Under the pieces are notes generated by a model. The model did no database searches. It saw nothing but the letters and a program-made list of their open reading frames with translations, and was not told the DNA's origin. Position numbers and translations under genes: made by a program. From NCBI GenBank assembly GCA_965243625.1, contig CBDEVI010000002.1:1860001-1924000 (forward strand): DNA of 64,000 bases, read 5' to 3'. The DNA comes from JAJECS01 sp965243625. Lineage in GTDB: Bacteria > Chloroflexota > UBA11872. Shown one piece after another: positions 1 to 8,381 of this stretch. How positions within the stretch are numbered: the first letter of the stretch is position 1; the number at the start of each line of letters is the position of its first letter.

Positions 1-1
1 C

Positions 2-157
2 GACTGGGACAACCAGTGGCTCACCGGCGGAACCGAGCCGGACGTGATCGCGGAGGCAAATCTCGACGCCGATTCGATTCACGCCGGCATCAAGCGGTTC
101 GCCGCGGCCCGCTCCGAGCGGCTGGCGCGGCAGCGCGAGGTGTTGGCGGCGCTGTAG
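2..157 (+). CDS. C-terminal fragment of an unidentified protein
   Basis: An open frame enters from the left edge and stops at a TAG at 155-157, giving the last 51 residues of a protein. The tail is Arg/Ala-rich and probably helical (LDADSIHAGIKRF, then AARSERLARQREVLAAL). The phrase VIAEANLDADSI loosely recalls the end of carbon-nitrogen hydrolases, where a C-terminal aspartate-rich strand is followed by an Arg-rich helix, but there is too little sequence to assign it. Codon use is like the neighbouring genes, so I think it is real. The next gene starts 163 bases downstream on the same strand. Confidence 0.5.
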   Translation, partial: DWDNQWLTGGTEPDVIAEANLDADSIHAGIKRFAAARSERLARQREVLAAL

Positions 158-320
158 CGCGGGACGGGCGGGCTCGACTGGTCCGGGGTCGACCCGACGG
201 GACGCTCGGCGACTGGTCGAGGCGGGCGCCGTGGTGCATGCCATAGGCTCCGCCCTCCATTTCCAATCAAAGTTCGAATTGGAAATTGACGGGTGTGAGA
301 CGCGGAAATAGGGTATTCGC

Positions 321-1214
321 ATGGCAACCGCAACCGCAGTACGAGACGACACTGGTCTCCTGATTCCCACGAAAGGGATTCCCAAGGAGATCCTGCGGAA
401 AGTGGAGCGCGCCGGGCGCCGCGAGATCATCAGCGACTCCTACCCCTACGACACCAAAATGGGTCGGCGGGCGTACGAACGTCGGAAGGCCGCGCTCCAG
501 GTCGAGCTGCTCAAGATGCAGAAGTGGGTCAAGGAAACCGGGCAGCGCGTCGTGCTGCTGTTCGAGGGGCGGGACGCCGCGGGCAAGGGCGGCACGATCA
601 AGCGTTTCATGGAGCACCTCAACCCCCGTGGCGCCACGGTCGTTGCGCTGCCGGCGCCGTCCGAGCGGGAGCGCGGCCAGTGGTATTTCCAGCGCTACGT
701 GCAGCACCTCCCATCCGAGGGAGAGATCGTGTTCTTCGACCGCTCCTGGTACAACCGCGCGGTCGTTGAGCCGGTGATGGGCTTCTGCACGCCGGCAGAG
801 ACGGTGCGCTTCCTGCGGGACACCGTGTTGTTCGAGCAGATGCTGATCAGCGACGGCCTGCGGCTGTTCAAGTTCTGGTTCTCGGTGAGCCAGGAGGAGC
901 AGCTCAGGCGCGTAATGTCTCGCGCCCAGGACAGCCTCAAGCAGTGGAAGCTGAGCCCCGTCGATAGGCGATCGCTGCCGCTGTGGGACGACTTCACCGA
1001 GGCGAAGAAGGTGATGTTCGCCGGCACCGATACGAAGGCCTCACCGTGGGTGGTGGTGAAGTCGGACGACAAGAAGCGCGCCCGGCTGAACTGCATGCGC
1101 TTCGTGCTGCGGAACCTGGAGTACGACCCCAACGTCGACCGGCGCGTTCCGAAGCCCGATCCCAAGCTGATCGGGCCCGCAAAGTCGCTCTACGCCAAGG
1201 ACGAGGTCTGGTAG
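321..1214 (+). CDS. ppk2: Polyphosphate kinase 2 (PPK2 family)
   Basis: A 297-residue PPK2-family kinase, which moves phosphate between polyphosphate and nucleotides in the cytoplasm. The Walker A-like loop GRDAAGKG lies at residues 83-90 and the Walker B-like FFDRSWYNR at 138-146; both are family hallmarks. Other typical stretches are PRGATVVALPAPSERERGQW and the lid region around SRAQDSLKQWKLSP. The length is right for a single-domain PPK2. The start is the ATG at 321, and the N-terminal 40 residues before SYPYD look like a normal class I extension. It stands alone: the next gene is on the other strand. I cannot tell from sequence alone whether ADP or GDP is preferred. Confidence 0.93.
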   Translation: MATATAVRDDTGLLIPTKGIPKEILRKVERAGRREIISDSYPYDTKMGRRAYERRKAALQVELLKMQKWVKETGQRVVLLFEGRDAAGKGGTIKRFMEHLNPRGATVVALPAPSERERGQWYFQRYVQHLPSEGEIVFFDRSWYNRAVVEPVMGFCTPAETVRFLRDTVLFEQMLISDGLRLFKFWFSVSQEEQLRRVMSRAQDSLKQWKLSPVDRRSLPLWDDFTEAKKVMFAGTDTKASPWVVVKSDDKKRARLNCMRFVLRNLEYDPNVDRRVPKPDPKLIGPAKSLYAKDEVW

Positions 1215-1321
1215 CTCACGCTTGGGCGGCGTAACCGGCGGCACATTCCAGTCGGAACCATCGCCCCGCGCCCACGGGACACTCTGCCCGAGCGGCTCAT
1301 CGAGGTAGTCTCCCAGGCGCG

Positions 1322-2206
1322 CTAGCCAGGCTCGGGAAACGTCAGGCTCAAGCCGTCGGCGCCGCCGATGACGCAGCCGTCGAAGACCTGCTTCGCCTCC
1401 TTCACCATCGCCTTCATATACGCCGGGTCGTCGGCTTCGGTCATGACGTGCACCAGCACCAGACGCTGGACGCCGGCGGCGGCCGCGATCTCGCCGGCGC
1501 CGCGGGCCGTGGTGCAGGCGGCGTAGATGTCGGGCCACTGTTCGCGCGCGGCGTCAACCTCCATGGCCATGTGGACGAGCGTGTGGGCCCCGCGCGCCAG
1601 CTCGACGATTTCCGGCAAGGGGCGCGTGTCCCCAGAGATGACAATAGAGCCGCCCTCGGCGTCGAGCCGGTAGGCCAGTGAGGTGAGGTAGGGCTGGGCG
1701 TGCCGGGCATGCCCCACGCGAACCCTCCACCCTTCGGCTGAAACCGTGTCTCCGACGGCAAGCTCTCGAACGTCAATCCGCGGGCGCCGGCGCGGCATGA
1801 CACCGCCGCGATTGCGGTAGGCCTGCAAGCTCATGGGATGGTTGGTGCGCGCGACGAGATCGGGGGCAAAGGCGCCGTCATGGCCGAAGAGTCGCTCCGT
1901 CATGCGCTCCAGCGGTCGCGGGCCAAAGACGGAGAGCTCGTCGCCGCGTCCGGCGCCCTGGTCCCAGCGCGACAGCGCGAAGTGCGCATAGTCGGTGGAG
2001 TGGTCGAAGTGCAGGTGGGTGAAGAACACATGGCCAATCGTGGCCAGGTCGATGCCCGCCGCCGCGAGGTTCCGCGTCGCCCCGGGTCCCAGGTCGAAGA
2101 CCAGGCCGGCATCACCCACGCCGACGTACGTGGACGACCCACCGCGATGGGGTCGCGGGTCGGGCGTGCCGGTGCCGAGCAGCACCATTCGCAACGGCTG
2201 GCTCAT
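1322..2206 (-). CDS. MBL-fold metallo-hydrolase (RNase Z / PhnP-like)
   Basis: A 294-residue metallo-beta-lactamase-fold hydrolase. The zinc motif HLHFDH is at residues 64-69, preceded by GTGTPDPRPHRGGSS, a start typical of the RNase Z/arylsulfatase-like branch that keeps a GTG-P signature. Further metal ligands are probably the His in ARHAQPYL and the Asp in SGDTRP. It could act on a phosphodiester, sulfate ester or lactone; the substrate cannot be read from the sequence. I place the start at the internal ATG (MSQPLRMV) at 2206 because the longer form would add only MRKARR and crowd the divergent gene that begins near 2263. Confidence 0.85.
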   Translation of the reverse strand: MSQPLRMVLLGTGTPDPRPHRGGSSTYVGVGDAGLVFDLGPGATRNLAAAGIDLATIGHVFFTHLHFDHSTDYAHFALSRWDQGAGRGDELSVFGPRPLERMTERLFGHDGAFAPDLVARTNHPMSLQAYRNRGGVMPRRRPRIDVRELAVGDTVSAEGWRVRVGHARHAQPYLTSLAYRLDAEGGSIVISGDTRPLPEIVELARGAHTLVHMAMEVDAAREQWPDIYAACTTARGAGEIAAAAGVQRLVLVHVMTEADDPAYMKAMVKEAKQVFDGCVIGGADGLSLTFPEPG

Positions 2207-2262
2207 GCGCCGGGCCTTTCGCACAATGCGGGCGGATTGTGAGCGCCGGAGGCACTGCCCGC

Positions 2263-3411
2263 GTGTCTGATTGGGATGTCATCGTAGTCGGCGTTGGCGC
2301 CATGGGCAGCGCCACGGCCTTCCACCTGGCGCGCCGGGGCGTGCGCGTGCTGGCGCTGGAGCAGTTCGACCTGGCGCACGACCAGGGGAGCTCCCACGGG
2401 TACACCCGCATCATGCGGCACGCGTACTACAACGCCCCTGGCTATGTGCCGCTAGTGCAGCGGGCCCAGACGTTGTGGCGCGAACTCGAGGGAGTCAGCG
2501 GCGAGACGCTGTTCATCCACACGGGCGGACTCTCGATGGGGCGCCCCGATGCGCTCGTGGTGCGCGGCGCGCTGCTGGCCGCCGAGCGGTTCGGGCTGGA
2601 GCACGACGTGCTGGATCCCGCCGAGGTTCAGCAGCGGTATCCCGCGATTCGGCTCTCCGAGGACATGATCGGCGTGCACGATCCGTCGGCTGGGTTCTTG
2701 CTCCCGGAGCGGGCGATTCTGGCGCACGCCGCGGCGGCTCGCTCGCACGGAGCGGAGGTTCGGACGCAGGAAGCCATCACCGGCTGGGAGGCCACAACGG
2801 ACGGCGTGGAGGTCCAAACCGAGCACCACGTCTACAGGGCGCAGCGGCTGGTGCTGACGGCCGGAGCGTGGATGAAGGAATTGCTGGCGGATCTCCGCCT
2901 GCCGCTGGAAGTGACCCGCCAGGTGGTGGGATGGTTCGAGCCGGACGAACCGGCGCTCTGCGAGCCGGACCGTCTGCCGGTGTGGCTGCTGCAGCCGCCG
3001 GGCGACGAGGAGTATTTCTACGGCCTGCCGCGATACGGTCCACCCGGGCTCAAGCTCGGGCGCATGCACCACCTGCAGTCCGCGGTGACGCCGGCAGCGC
3101 TTCAGCGTTCGACGGACGATGCCGACGAGGCGCTCTTGCGAACCTGCCTGGCGCCCTACTTTCCGGGCGCCAACGGCCGTGCGCTGGAGCTGATGACCTG
3201 CATGTTCACCAGCACCCCGGACGGCCACTTCATCATGGATGCGCATCCACGACACCCCAACGTCACCGTGGTTTCGGCTTGTTCGGGGCACGGGTTCAAG
3301 TTTGCCTCGGTGGTTGGCGAAATCGCGGCTGAACTGGCATTGGACGGAGAGTCCCAACATGACATCGAGATGTTCCGCCTCGACCGCTTCGAGACCGGCG
3401 CGACCGGATAG
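2263..3411 (+). CDS. FAD-dependent oxidase, monomeric sarcosine / N-methyltryptophan oxidase type
   Basis: A 382-residue flavoenzyme of the DAO family that oxidises secondary amines, probably N-methyl amino acids, giving formaldehyde and peroxide. The dinucleotide-binding loop is VGVGAMGSATAF near residue 10. CMFTSTPDGHF has its Cys at about residue 313, where monomeric sarcosine oxidase carries its covalent FAD cysteine. LKLGRMHH supplies the lysine that activates oxygen in that family. I choose the GTG at 2263 (MSDWDVIVV) because GGAGG at 2247-2251 sits 11 bases before it; an in-frame GTG at 2239 would add eight residues. It is divergent from the MBL-fold gene. The exact amine is unknown. 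Confidence 0.88.
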   Translation: MSDWDVIVVGVGAMGSATAFHLARRGVRVLALEQFDLAHDQGSSHGYTRIMRHAYYNAPGYVPLVQRAQTLWRELEGVSGETLFIHTGGLSMGRPDALVVRGALLAAERFGLEHDVLDPAEVQQRYPAIRLSEDMIGVHDPSAGFLLPERAILAHAAAARSHGAEVRTQEAITGWEATTDGVEVQTEHHVYRAQRLVLTAGAWMKELLADLRLPLEVTRQVVGWFEPDEPALCEPDRLPVWLLQPPGDEEYFYGLPRYGPPGLKLGRMHHLQSAVTPAALQRSTDDADEALLRTCLAPYFPGANGRALELMTCMFTSTPDGHFIMDAHPRHPNVTVVSACSGHGFKFASVVGEIAAELALDGESQHDIEMFRLDRFETGATG

Positions 3412-3414
3412 GGC

Positions 3415-5190
3415 CTAGATCGGCCACACGATCGGCACGACGATCAGCGACGTGACGAGGATTAGCAGCGTCAACGGCGCGCCCACCTTCAGGAAGTCCA
3501 CGAAGCGGTAACCGCCGGCGTTGTACACGAGCAGGTTGGCCTGGTGGCCGATGGGTGTGAGAAAGGCCGTCGAGGCCGAAATGGCCACGATCATGAGGGC
3601 CGGCTGCGGGGCGATGCCCGCGCCGGCGGCGATTTCGAGCGCCAACGGGGCGATGAGCACCACGGCGGCGGCGTTGGACATCAGCTGCGTCAAGATCGCG
3701 GTGGCGACGAACAGACCGGCGAGCACGGCCAGCGGCCCAATGGGGCTCACATATTCCTCGGCCCACTCTGCGGCAAGATCGGCGAGCCCGGTGGACGTGA
3801 TCGCGTCGCCCAGCGGGATGAGCGTGCCGATGAGCACGATCGTGCGCCAGTCCACGGCCGTGTAGAGCCGCTGATAGGGCAACACGCGGAAGAGCAGCAT
3901 CAGAATGATGCCGGCAGCGGCCGTGACGGCAATCGGCGCGATGCCCGCGGCAGCCAACGCGACGACGGCTCCGAGAATGAGCACGGCCACGGCCATGTGC
4001 GGTCGAACGGCCGGCCGTGCCGGTCGACGACCGATCAGGATGAACTCGCGAGAGCGGGCGAATGTGTCGATGCGTTCGATCGGCACCCGGACCACCAGCA
4101 CGTCGCCCGGCCGGATTCGAACCTCGCGGATGGGTCGCCCCAATCGCTGACCCTGGCGCCAGATGCCGAGCACCATGCCGCCGTAGCGCCGTCGAAAGTT
4201 CATTTGCACGACCGTTTGGTGCGCAAATCTCAAGCCCGGCCCGGCGACGAGCTCGATCACGGCCGTTCCATCGCTCACCTTATCGAGGGAAGTTCCGGAG
4301 TGTTCACCGGCAAAGCGCAGGCGCTCGGATTGGGCAAAGCGGGTGACCTCCTCGAGCTCGCCTTCCACGATCAGCCGGTCGCCGGCATAGATCGCGTCCG
4401 ACGATCCCGGGAATCTGTTGCGGACGCCGAGGTGGGTGATTTCGACCACGGCGATGCGGAAGCGCGGCCGCCAGCGAAGCTGCGACAGGGTGCGCCCCGC
4501 GAGATCCGAGTCGCCCGGCACCTCGAGCTCGACCATGAAGTCACGTCGCTGTTGGATTTCTTGTTCAACGTCCGCACCCTCGCGCGCGGGGATGAGCCGC
4601 GGCCCGGCAAGTAGGAGGTAGAGCAGCCCGACGGCCATGACCGCCAGGCCGGTCGGTGCGTAGTCGAACATGCCGAACGGCGTCTCGCCGGCCCGCGCGA
4701 GCGCGTCGCTGACGAGCAAGTTTGGCGGCGTGCCGATGAGGGTGACGAGCCCGCCGAGCAGGGAGCCGAATGAGACCGGGATGAGCAGCTTGGACGGAAC
4801 GGTCTTTGCGCCGAGGGCGAGGGACGTTGCCGCGGGTATCAGGATCACGGTGGCGGCGATGTTGTTCATCACCGCCGACATCACGCCCACGATCAGCACC
4901 AGCAGCGCCATGCGGAGGCGCAGGCCGCCGCCGAGACGCGCGATGACGGCGGCGATGGCGGCCGGTACGCGGGCCTCGACGAGACCCGCGCTCAAGACGA
5001 ACATGCCCGCCACCGTGATCACCGCGGGGCTGCTGAATCCGCTGAACACCCGGTCCGGCGTCACGAGGCCGGCGAAGGCCACCGCCAGCAACGCGAGTAC
5101 GCCGACCAAATCCGGGCGCACCCGTTCGCTGGCGAAGAGCGCCAGGGCGCCGCCCAGCACGCCGATGAGGATCCAGGCGTCGGTGGTCAT
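3415..5190 (-). CDS. SLC13-family permease with two TrkA-C domains
   Basis: A 591-residue inner-membrane carrier. About five hydrophobic segments at the N terminus are followed by a soluble middle with two TrkA-C-like modules (DSDLAGRTLSQLRWRPRF and RLGRPIREVRIRPGDVLVVR), then a second block of membrane helices. The repeated hairpin signatures GTPPNLLVSDAL in the first half and SASTAFLTPIGHQANLLVY in the second are typical of SLC13/DASS anion transporters that take sodium with sulfate or dicarboxylates. The start is the ATG at 5190 (MTTDAWILIG); the open frame continues upstream but reads as non-coding. It ends three bases from the stop of the convergent oxidase gene. Confidence 0.9.
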   Translation of the reverse strand: MTTDAWILIGVLGGALALFASERVRPDLVGVLALLAVAFAGLVTPDRVFSGFSSPAVITVAGMFVLSAGLVEARVPAAIAAVIARLGGGLRLRMALLVLIVGVMSAVMNNIAATVILIPAATSLALGAKTVPSKLLIPVSFGSLLGGLVTLIGTPPNLLVSDALARAGETPFGMFDYAPTGLAVMAVGLLYLLLAGPRLIPAREGADVEQEIQQRRDFMVELEVPGDSDLAGRTLSQLRWRPRFRIAVVEITHLGVRNRFPGSSDAIYAGDRLIVEGELEEVTRFAQSERLRFAGEHSGTSLDKVSDGTAVIELVAGPGLRFAHQTVVQMNFRRRYGGMVLGIWRQGQRLGRPIREVRIRPGDVLVVRVPIERIDTFARSREFILIGRRPARPAVRPHMAVAVLILGAVVALAAAGIAPIAVTAAAGIILMLLFRVLPYQRLYTAVDWRTIVLIGTLIPLGDAITSTGLADLAAEWAEEYVSPIGPLAVLAGLFVATAILTQLMSNAAAVVLIAPLALEIAAGAGIAPQPALMIVAISASTAFLTPIGHQANLLVYNAGGYRFVDFLKVGAPLTLLILVTSLIVVPIVWPI

Positions 5191-5282
5191 CGCGCGTCCG
5201 CCGTCATCCCGTGCGCACGCAATGGGATAGGCTAAAGCCCGCGAATCGCGAACCGCCGCCGCGATCGGGAGGAGTGAGGGGA

Positions 5283-6398
5283 ATGGCCGAGAAAGGCGTA
5301 GCCGCCGCGTTCCTTGGTTTTCGCAAGCCCTTCGAGTTGCGCGAGTTTCCAATCCCGGACCCAGAGCCGGGCGCCGCGGTGGTCAAGATGAGCCTCGCAA
5401 ACATCTGCGGATCGGACATGCACTACTGGCGGGGCGAGATGGACATGGTCAAGATGGGCCGGCCGATGCCGGCATGTCTGGGGCACGAAGGCACCGGCGA
5501 GATCTACCGCCTGGGAAACGGCGTGACGACCGACACGATGGGCGAGCCGCTCCAGGAAGGGGACCGGGTTCTCTTTTCATATCTATATCCCGACCTGCAA
5601 TGCCCCACCTGCCTCAAGGGTCATACCTACGCTTGTCCCACCCGACAGCACGATCGCATGGGTGGGCTGGAGGAGTGGCCGCATTTCCGGGGCACGTTTG
5701 CACAGTACTACTACCTGCACCCCAACCACACCATGTACAAGGTGCCCGACCACCTCACCGACGACATGGTGGCGGGGCTCAACTGCGCGCTGGTGCAGGT
5801 GATTTCCGGTCTGCGGCGCGCCCGGCTGTCGTTCAACGAGACTGTGGCCATCCAGGGCGCGGGCGGACTCGGCGTCTACGCAGCGGCGGTGGCCAAGGCG
5901 CACGGAGCCTCGAAGGTCATCGCGATCGACGGCGTGGATGAGCGCATCGACCTGGTCCGCTCATTCGGCGCGGACGAGATCGTGGACTTGCGGGAGTTCG
6001 AGACGCCGGAGCAACGCGTGGATCGCGTGCGCGAGCTCACCGACGGGCTGGGCGCCGACGTGACCCTAGAGCTCGTGGGGCATCCGGGAGTGGTCTCCGA
6101 GGGTCTGCAGATGACGGCCCCGGGTGGGCGATACCTGGAGATCGGCAACATCAACGTCGGTTGGCATACCGAGTTCGATCCGTCGTGGATCGTCTTTCGC
6201 AGCATCTCGATCATCGGCGTGGCGCACTACACGTCGCAGGACCTGCGGCATGCCCTGGACTTCCTGACGGACAACGTGACGCGCTTGCCATTCGACCGGG
6301 TGCTGTCGCATCACTTCCCGCTGGCCGACATCAACGAAGCCTTCGCGCAGCAGGACTCCGGGCGGATCACGCGTAGCGCCCTGGTCCCGCACGGTTAG
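5283..6398 (+). CDS. Zinc-dependent alcohol dehydrogenase family protein
   Basis: A 371-residue medium-chain dehydrogenase/reductase. The catalytic zinc ligands are Cys42 (ICGSDMHYW) and His68-Glu69 (LGHEGTGE). A structural-zinc-like lobe shows Cys107, Cys110 and Cys118 (CPTCLKGHTYAC), one cysteine fewer than the usual four. The NAD(P)-binding loop is GAGGLGVYAAAVAKAHG. VIAIDGVDERIDL carries an Asp at the end of the second strand, which usually favours NAD. The ATG at 5283 follows GGGAGGAG at 5267-5274. It is divergent from the SLC13 permease and 65 bases before the ABC ATPase. The substrate is unknown; relatives oxidise polyols, threonine or phosphonate-derived alcohols. Confidence 0.88.
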   Translation: MAEKGVAAAFLGFRKPFELREFPIPDPEPGAAVVKMSLANICGSDMHYWRGEMDMVKMGRPMPACLGHEGTGEIYRLGNGVTTDTMGEPLQEGDRVLFSYLYPDLQCPTCLKGHTYACPTRQHDRMGGLEEWPHFRGTFAQYYYLHPNHTMYKVPDHLTDDMVAGLNCALVQVISGLRRARLSFNETVAIQGAGGLGVYAAAVAKAHGASKVIAIDGVDERIDLVRSFGADEIVDLREFETPEQRVDRVRELTDGLGADVTLELVGHPGVVSEGLQMTAPGGRYLEIGNINVGWHTEFDPSWIVFRSISIIGVAHYTSQDLRHALDFLTDNVTRLPFDRVLSHHFPLADINEAFAQQDSGRITRSALVPHG

Positions 6399-6463
6399 GA
6401 AAGCCGCGGTTCGCCTTAGCTAATATTCGGCATTAGCCAAGGCTTGCGCGTTAGGATGCGCGG

Positions 6464-7567
6464 ATGACGCCCGAAGCGCCGCCGATCGCGCTGCACTGCG
6501 AGGGCCTGAGCAAGAGCTTTGGCGCGGCCACCGCCGTGGACGACGCATCGTTTCACGTCAGGGCCGGATCCATCCTGGCGCTGCTGGGCCCGAGCGGGTG
6601 CGGCAAGACGACGACGCTGCGACTCATCGCCGGGCTGGACCGGCCTGACGCGGGAACCATCGTGCTGGGCGGCTCGGTCGTCCAGGGACCCGACGTGAGC
6701 GTGCCGCCGGAGCGCCGTCGGGTTGGCCTGGTGTTTCAGGACTATGCGCTGTTTCCGCACCTCGACGTGCAGGCGAACGTGGGATTCGGCTTGTCGCGGT
6801 GGAACGGACGTGCCGCCAGGGTTTCCGAGACGCTGGAGCTGGTGGGGCTCTCGGCGCTGGCGTCACGCATGCCACACGAGCTGTCCGGCGGGCAGCAGCA
6901 GCGCGTGGCCTTGGCCCGCGCGCTGGCGCCCAACCCGCGCGTGGTGCTGCTGGACGAGCCGTTCTCGAACCTCGACGCGGCGCTGCGCAACGACCTGCGG
7001 AACGACGTGCGCCGCGTGCTGCGTGAGTCCGGCACGACCGCCGTGTTCGTGACCCACGATCAAGAGGAGGCCCTGAGCCTGGCCGACCGAGTGGCCGTGA
7101 TGATTGACGGCCGCGTGCTGCAGGTCGCGCCGCCGCACGAAATCTATCGCCAGCCCGTCGGTCGAGCCGTGGCCGACTTTATTGGCCAGTTCAACGTGAT
7201 CGAGGCCGCGGGCATCGGTCGCGCGGTGGTGTGCGACCTCGGCACGGTGACGATTTCGGAGCCGATGATCGGTACGGTCGATCTCTATGTGCGGCCGGAG
7301 GCGCTCCAAATCTCCGAGGACCCTAGCGGCCAGGGCGTGATCGAGTCGCGGCGATTCTTTGGGCACGACCAGCTCGTGCGTGTGCGATTCGACTCCGGCC
7401 TCATGGTCGAGTGCCGCGCGGGCCCGACGTTCCTGCCCCCGCCCGGGACGCGCGCGAGAGTGCAGCTCGACGGCGACGTGCTGGCGTTCCTGCGCGCGGG
7501 CGTGGCGCCGCGACGGCAACCCGGCGCGGCCTTCGCACCGCCCGCCGCCCGCGGACGCCCGGCCTAA
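6464..7567 (+). CDS. ABC transporter ATP-binding protein, iron/spermidine (FbpC/PotA) type
   Basis: A 367-residue importer ATPase. Walker A GPSGCGKTT is at residues 42-50, the Q-loop region FQDYALFPHL follows, the signature is LSGGQQQRVALARAL, Walker B VVLLDEPFSNLD, and the switch His is in VFVTHDQEEAL. The region after about residue 240 is a TOBE-like regulatory domain (VRPEALQI, then FFGHDQLVRV), typical of the FbpC/PotA/CysA class. No permease or binding protein lies next to it, so it is an orphan ATPase here. The DtxR-type regulator just downstream points to iron or manganese, but this link is inference from position. Confidence 0.9.
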   Translation: MTPEAPPIALHCEGLSKSFGAATAVDDASFHVRAGSILALLGPSGCGKTTTLRLIAGLDRPDAGTIVLGGSVVQGPDVSVPPERRRVGLVFQDYALFPHLDVQANVGFGLSRWNGRAARVSETLELVGLSALASRMPHELSGGQQQRVALARALAPNPRVVLLDEPFSNLDAALRNDLRNDVRRVLRESGTTAVFVTHDQEEALSLADRVAVMIDGRVLQVAPPHEIYRQPVGRAVADFIGQFNVIEAAGIGRAVVCDLGTVTISEPMIGTVDLYVRPEALQISEDPSGQGVIESRRFFGHDQLVRVRFDSGLMVECRAGPTFLPPPGTRARVQLDGDVLAFLRAGVAPRRQPGAAFAPPAARGRPA

Positions 7568-7615
7568 CCGCGTTCGCGCAGGTCGCCGCCCCGTCTTCCC
7601 CTCGTGGCAGAATGC

Positions 7616-8284
7616 ATGACTATGGCGCTGACAAGTACGGCTGAAGACTATCTACTGGCGATCTATGGGTTGCGCGCCGAGGGCGGTCCCGTCATCGCCG
7701 CCCGCCTCGCGGAGCGCCTGGGAGTTTCGGCCCCAACCGTTTCGGCGTCGCTCGACCGGCTGGTGCGCGATGGGCACGTGTGGATCGCTCCGCAACGCGA
7801 GGTGTTCCTGACGCTTGGCGGCGAGCGCACCGCCGAGAAGCTGGCCCGCCGCCACCGGCTGATCGAGCACTGGCTGATCCGGACGCTGGGGCTCGGCTGG
7901 GCCGAGGTGCACCACGAGGCCGACCGCTTGGAGCACGCCATTTCGCCTGAGCTGACCGACCGGATTTCGGCGGCGCTGGGCCATCCGCCGACTTGCCCGC
8001 ACGGATTGCCGATCCCGGGCAACTATCCGGAAACCGACGTGGGCAATCTCTTCAAGCTGTCGACGGCCGAGGTCGGGTCCAAAGTGCGGGTGGTGCGGCT
8101 CTCCGAGCCCGCGGAGGATGACAGCGAGCTTCTGCGCTATTTCGAGGAGAAGCAACTCGTCCCAGGACGCGTGATCGACGTCGTGGAGCAGACGCCGGCC
8201 GGGCACATCGTGGTGCAGGTGGACGACCAGCCGGCCGTGGTTGACGACACGGTCGCCGCCAATCTGTGGGTGATGGCGGCGTAG
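7616..8284 (+). CDS. DtxR/MntR-family metal-dependent transcription regulator
   Basis: A 222-residue regulator in the usual DtxR order. The N-terminal winged helix (TAEDYLLAIYGL, then LAERLGVSAPTVSASLDRLVRDGHV) binds DNA. A dimerisation and metal-binding part follows (RHRLIEHWL, EVHHEADRLEHAIS, HPPTCPHGLPIPG). A C-terminal FeoA/SH3-like domain spans about residues 145-222 (KVRVVRLSEP to VAANLWVMAA). The residues EVHHEADRLEH and CPHG are the usual iron/manganese ligands. Possible starts are the GTG at 7604 and the ATGs at 7616 and 7622; none has a good ribosome site, and I use the first ATG. It lies about 50 bases after the orphan iron-type ATPase and may control it. Confidence 0.9.
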   Translation: MTMALTSTAEDYLLAIYGLRAEGGPVIAARLAERLGVSAPTVSASLDRLVRDGHVWIAPQREVFLTLGGERTAEKLARRHRLIEHWLIRTLGLGWAEVHHEADRLEHAISPELTDRISAALGHPPTCPHGLPIPGNYPETDVGNLFKLSTAEVGSKVRVVRLSEPAEDDSELLRYFEEKQLVPGRVIDVVEQTPAGHIVVQVDDQPAVVDDTVAANLWVMAA

Positions 8285-8381
8285 CCGCCCGCCGCAAACG
8301 CCCCCGCGCCATGATCACTCGTCGTTCGCCGCACGCTGCGCCAATGCGCCGACGTTTTCCCCCGCACGAGCCGGCCGGCGC

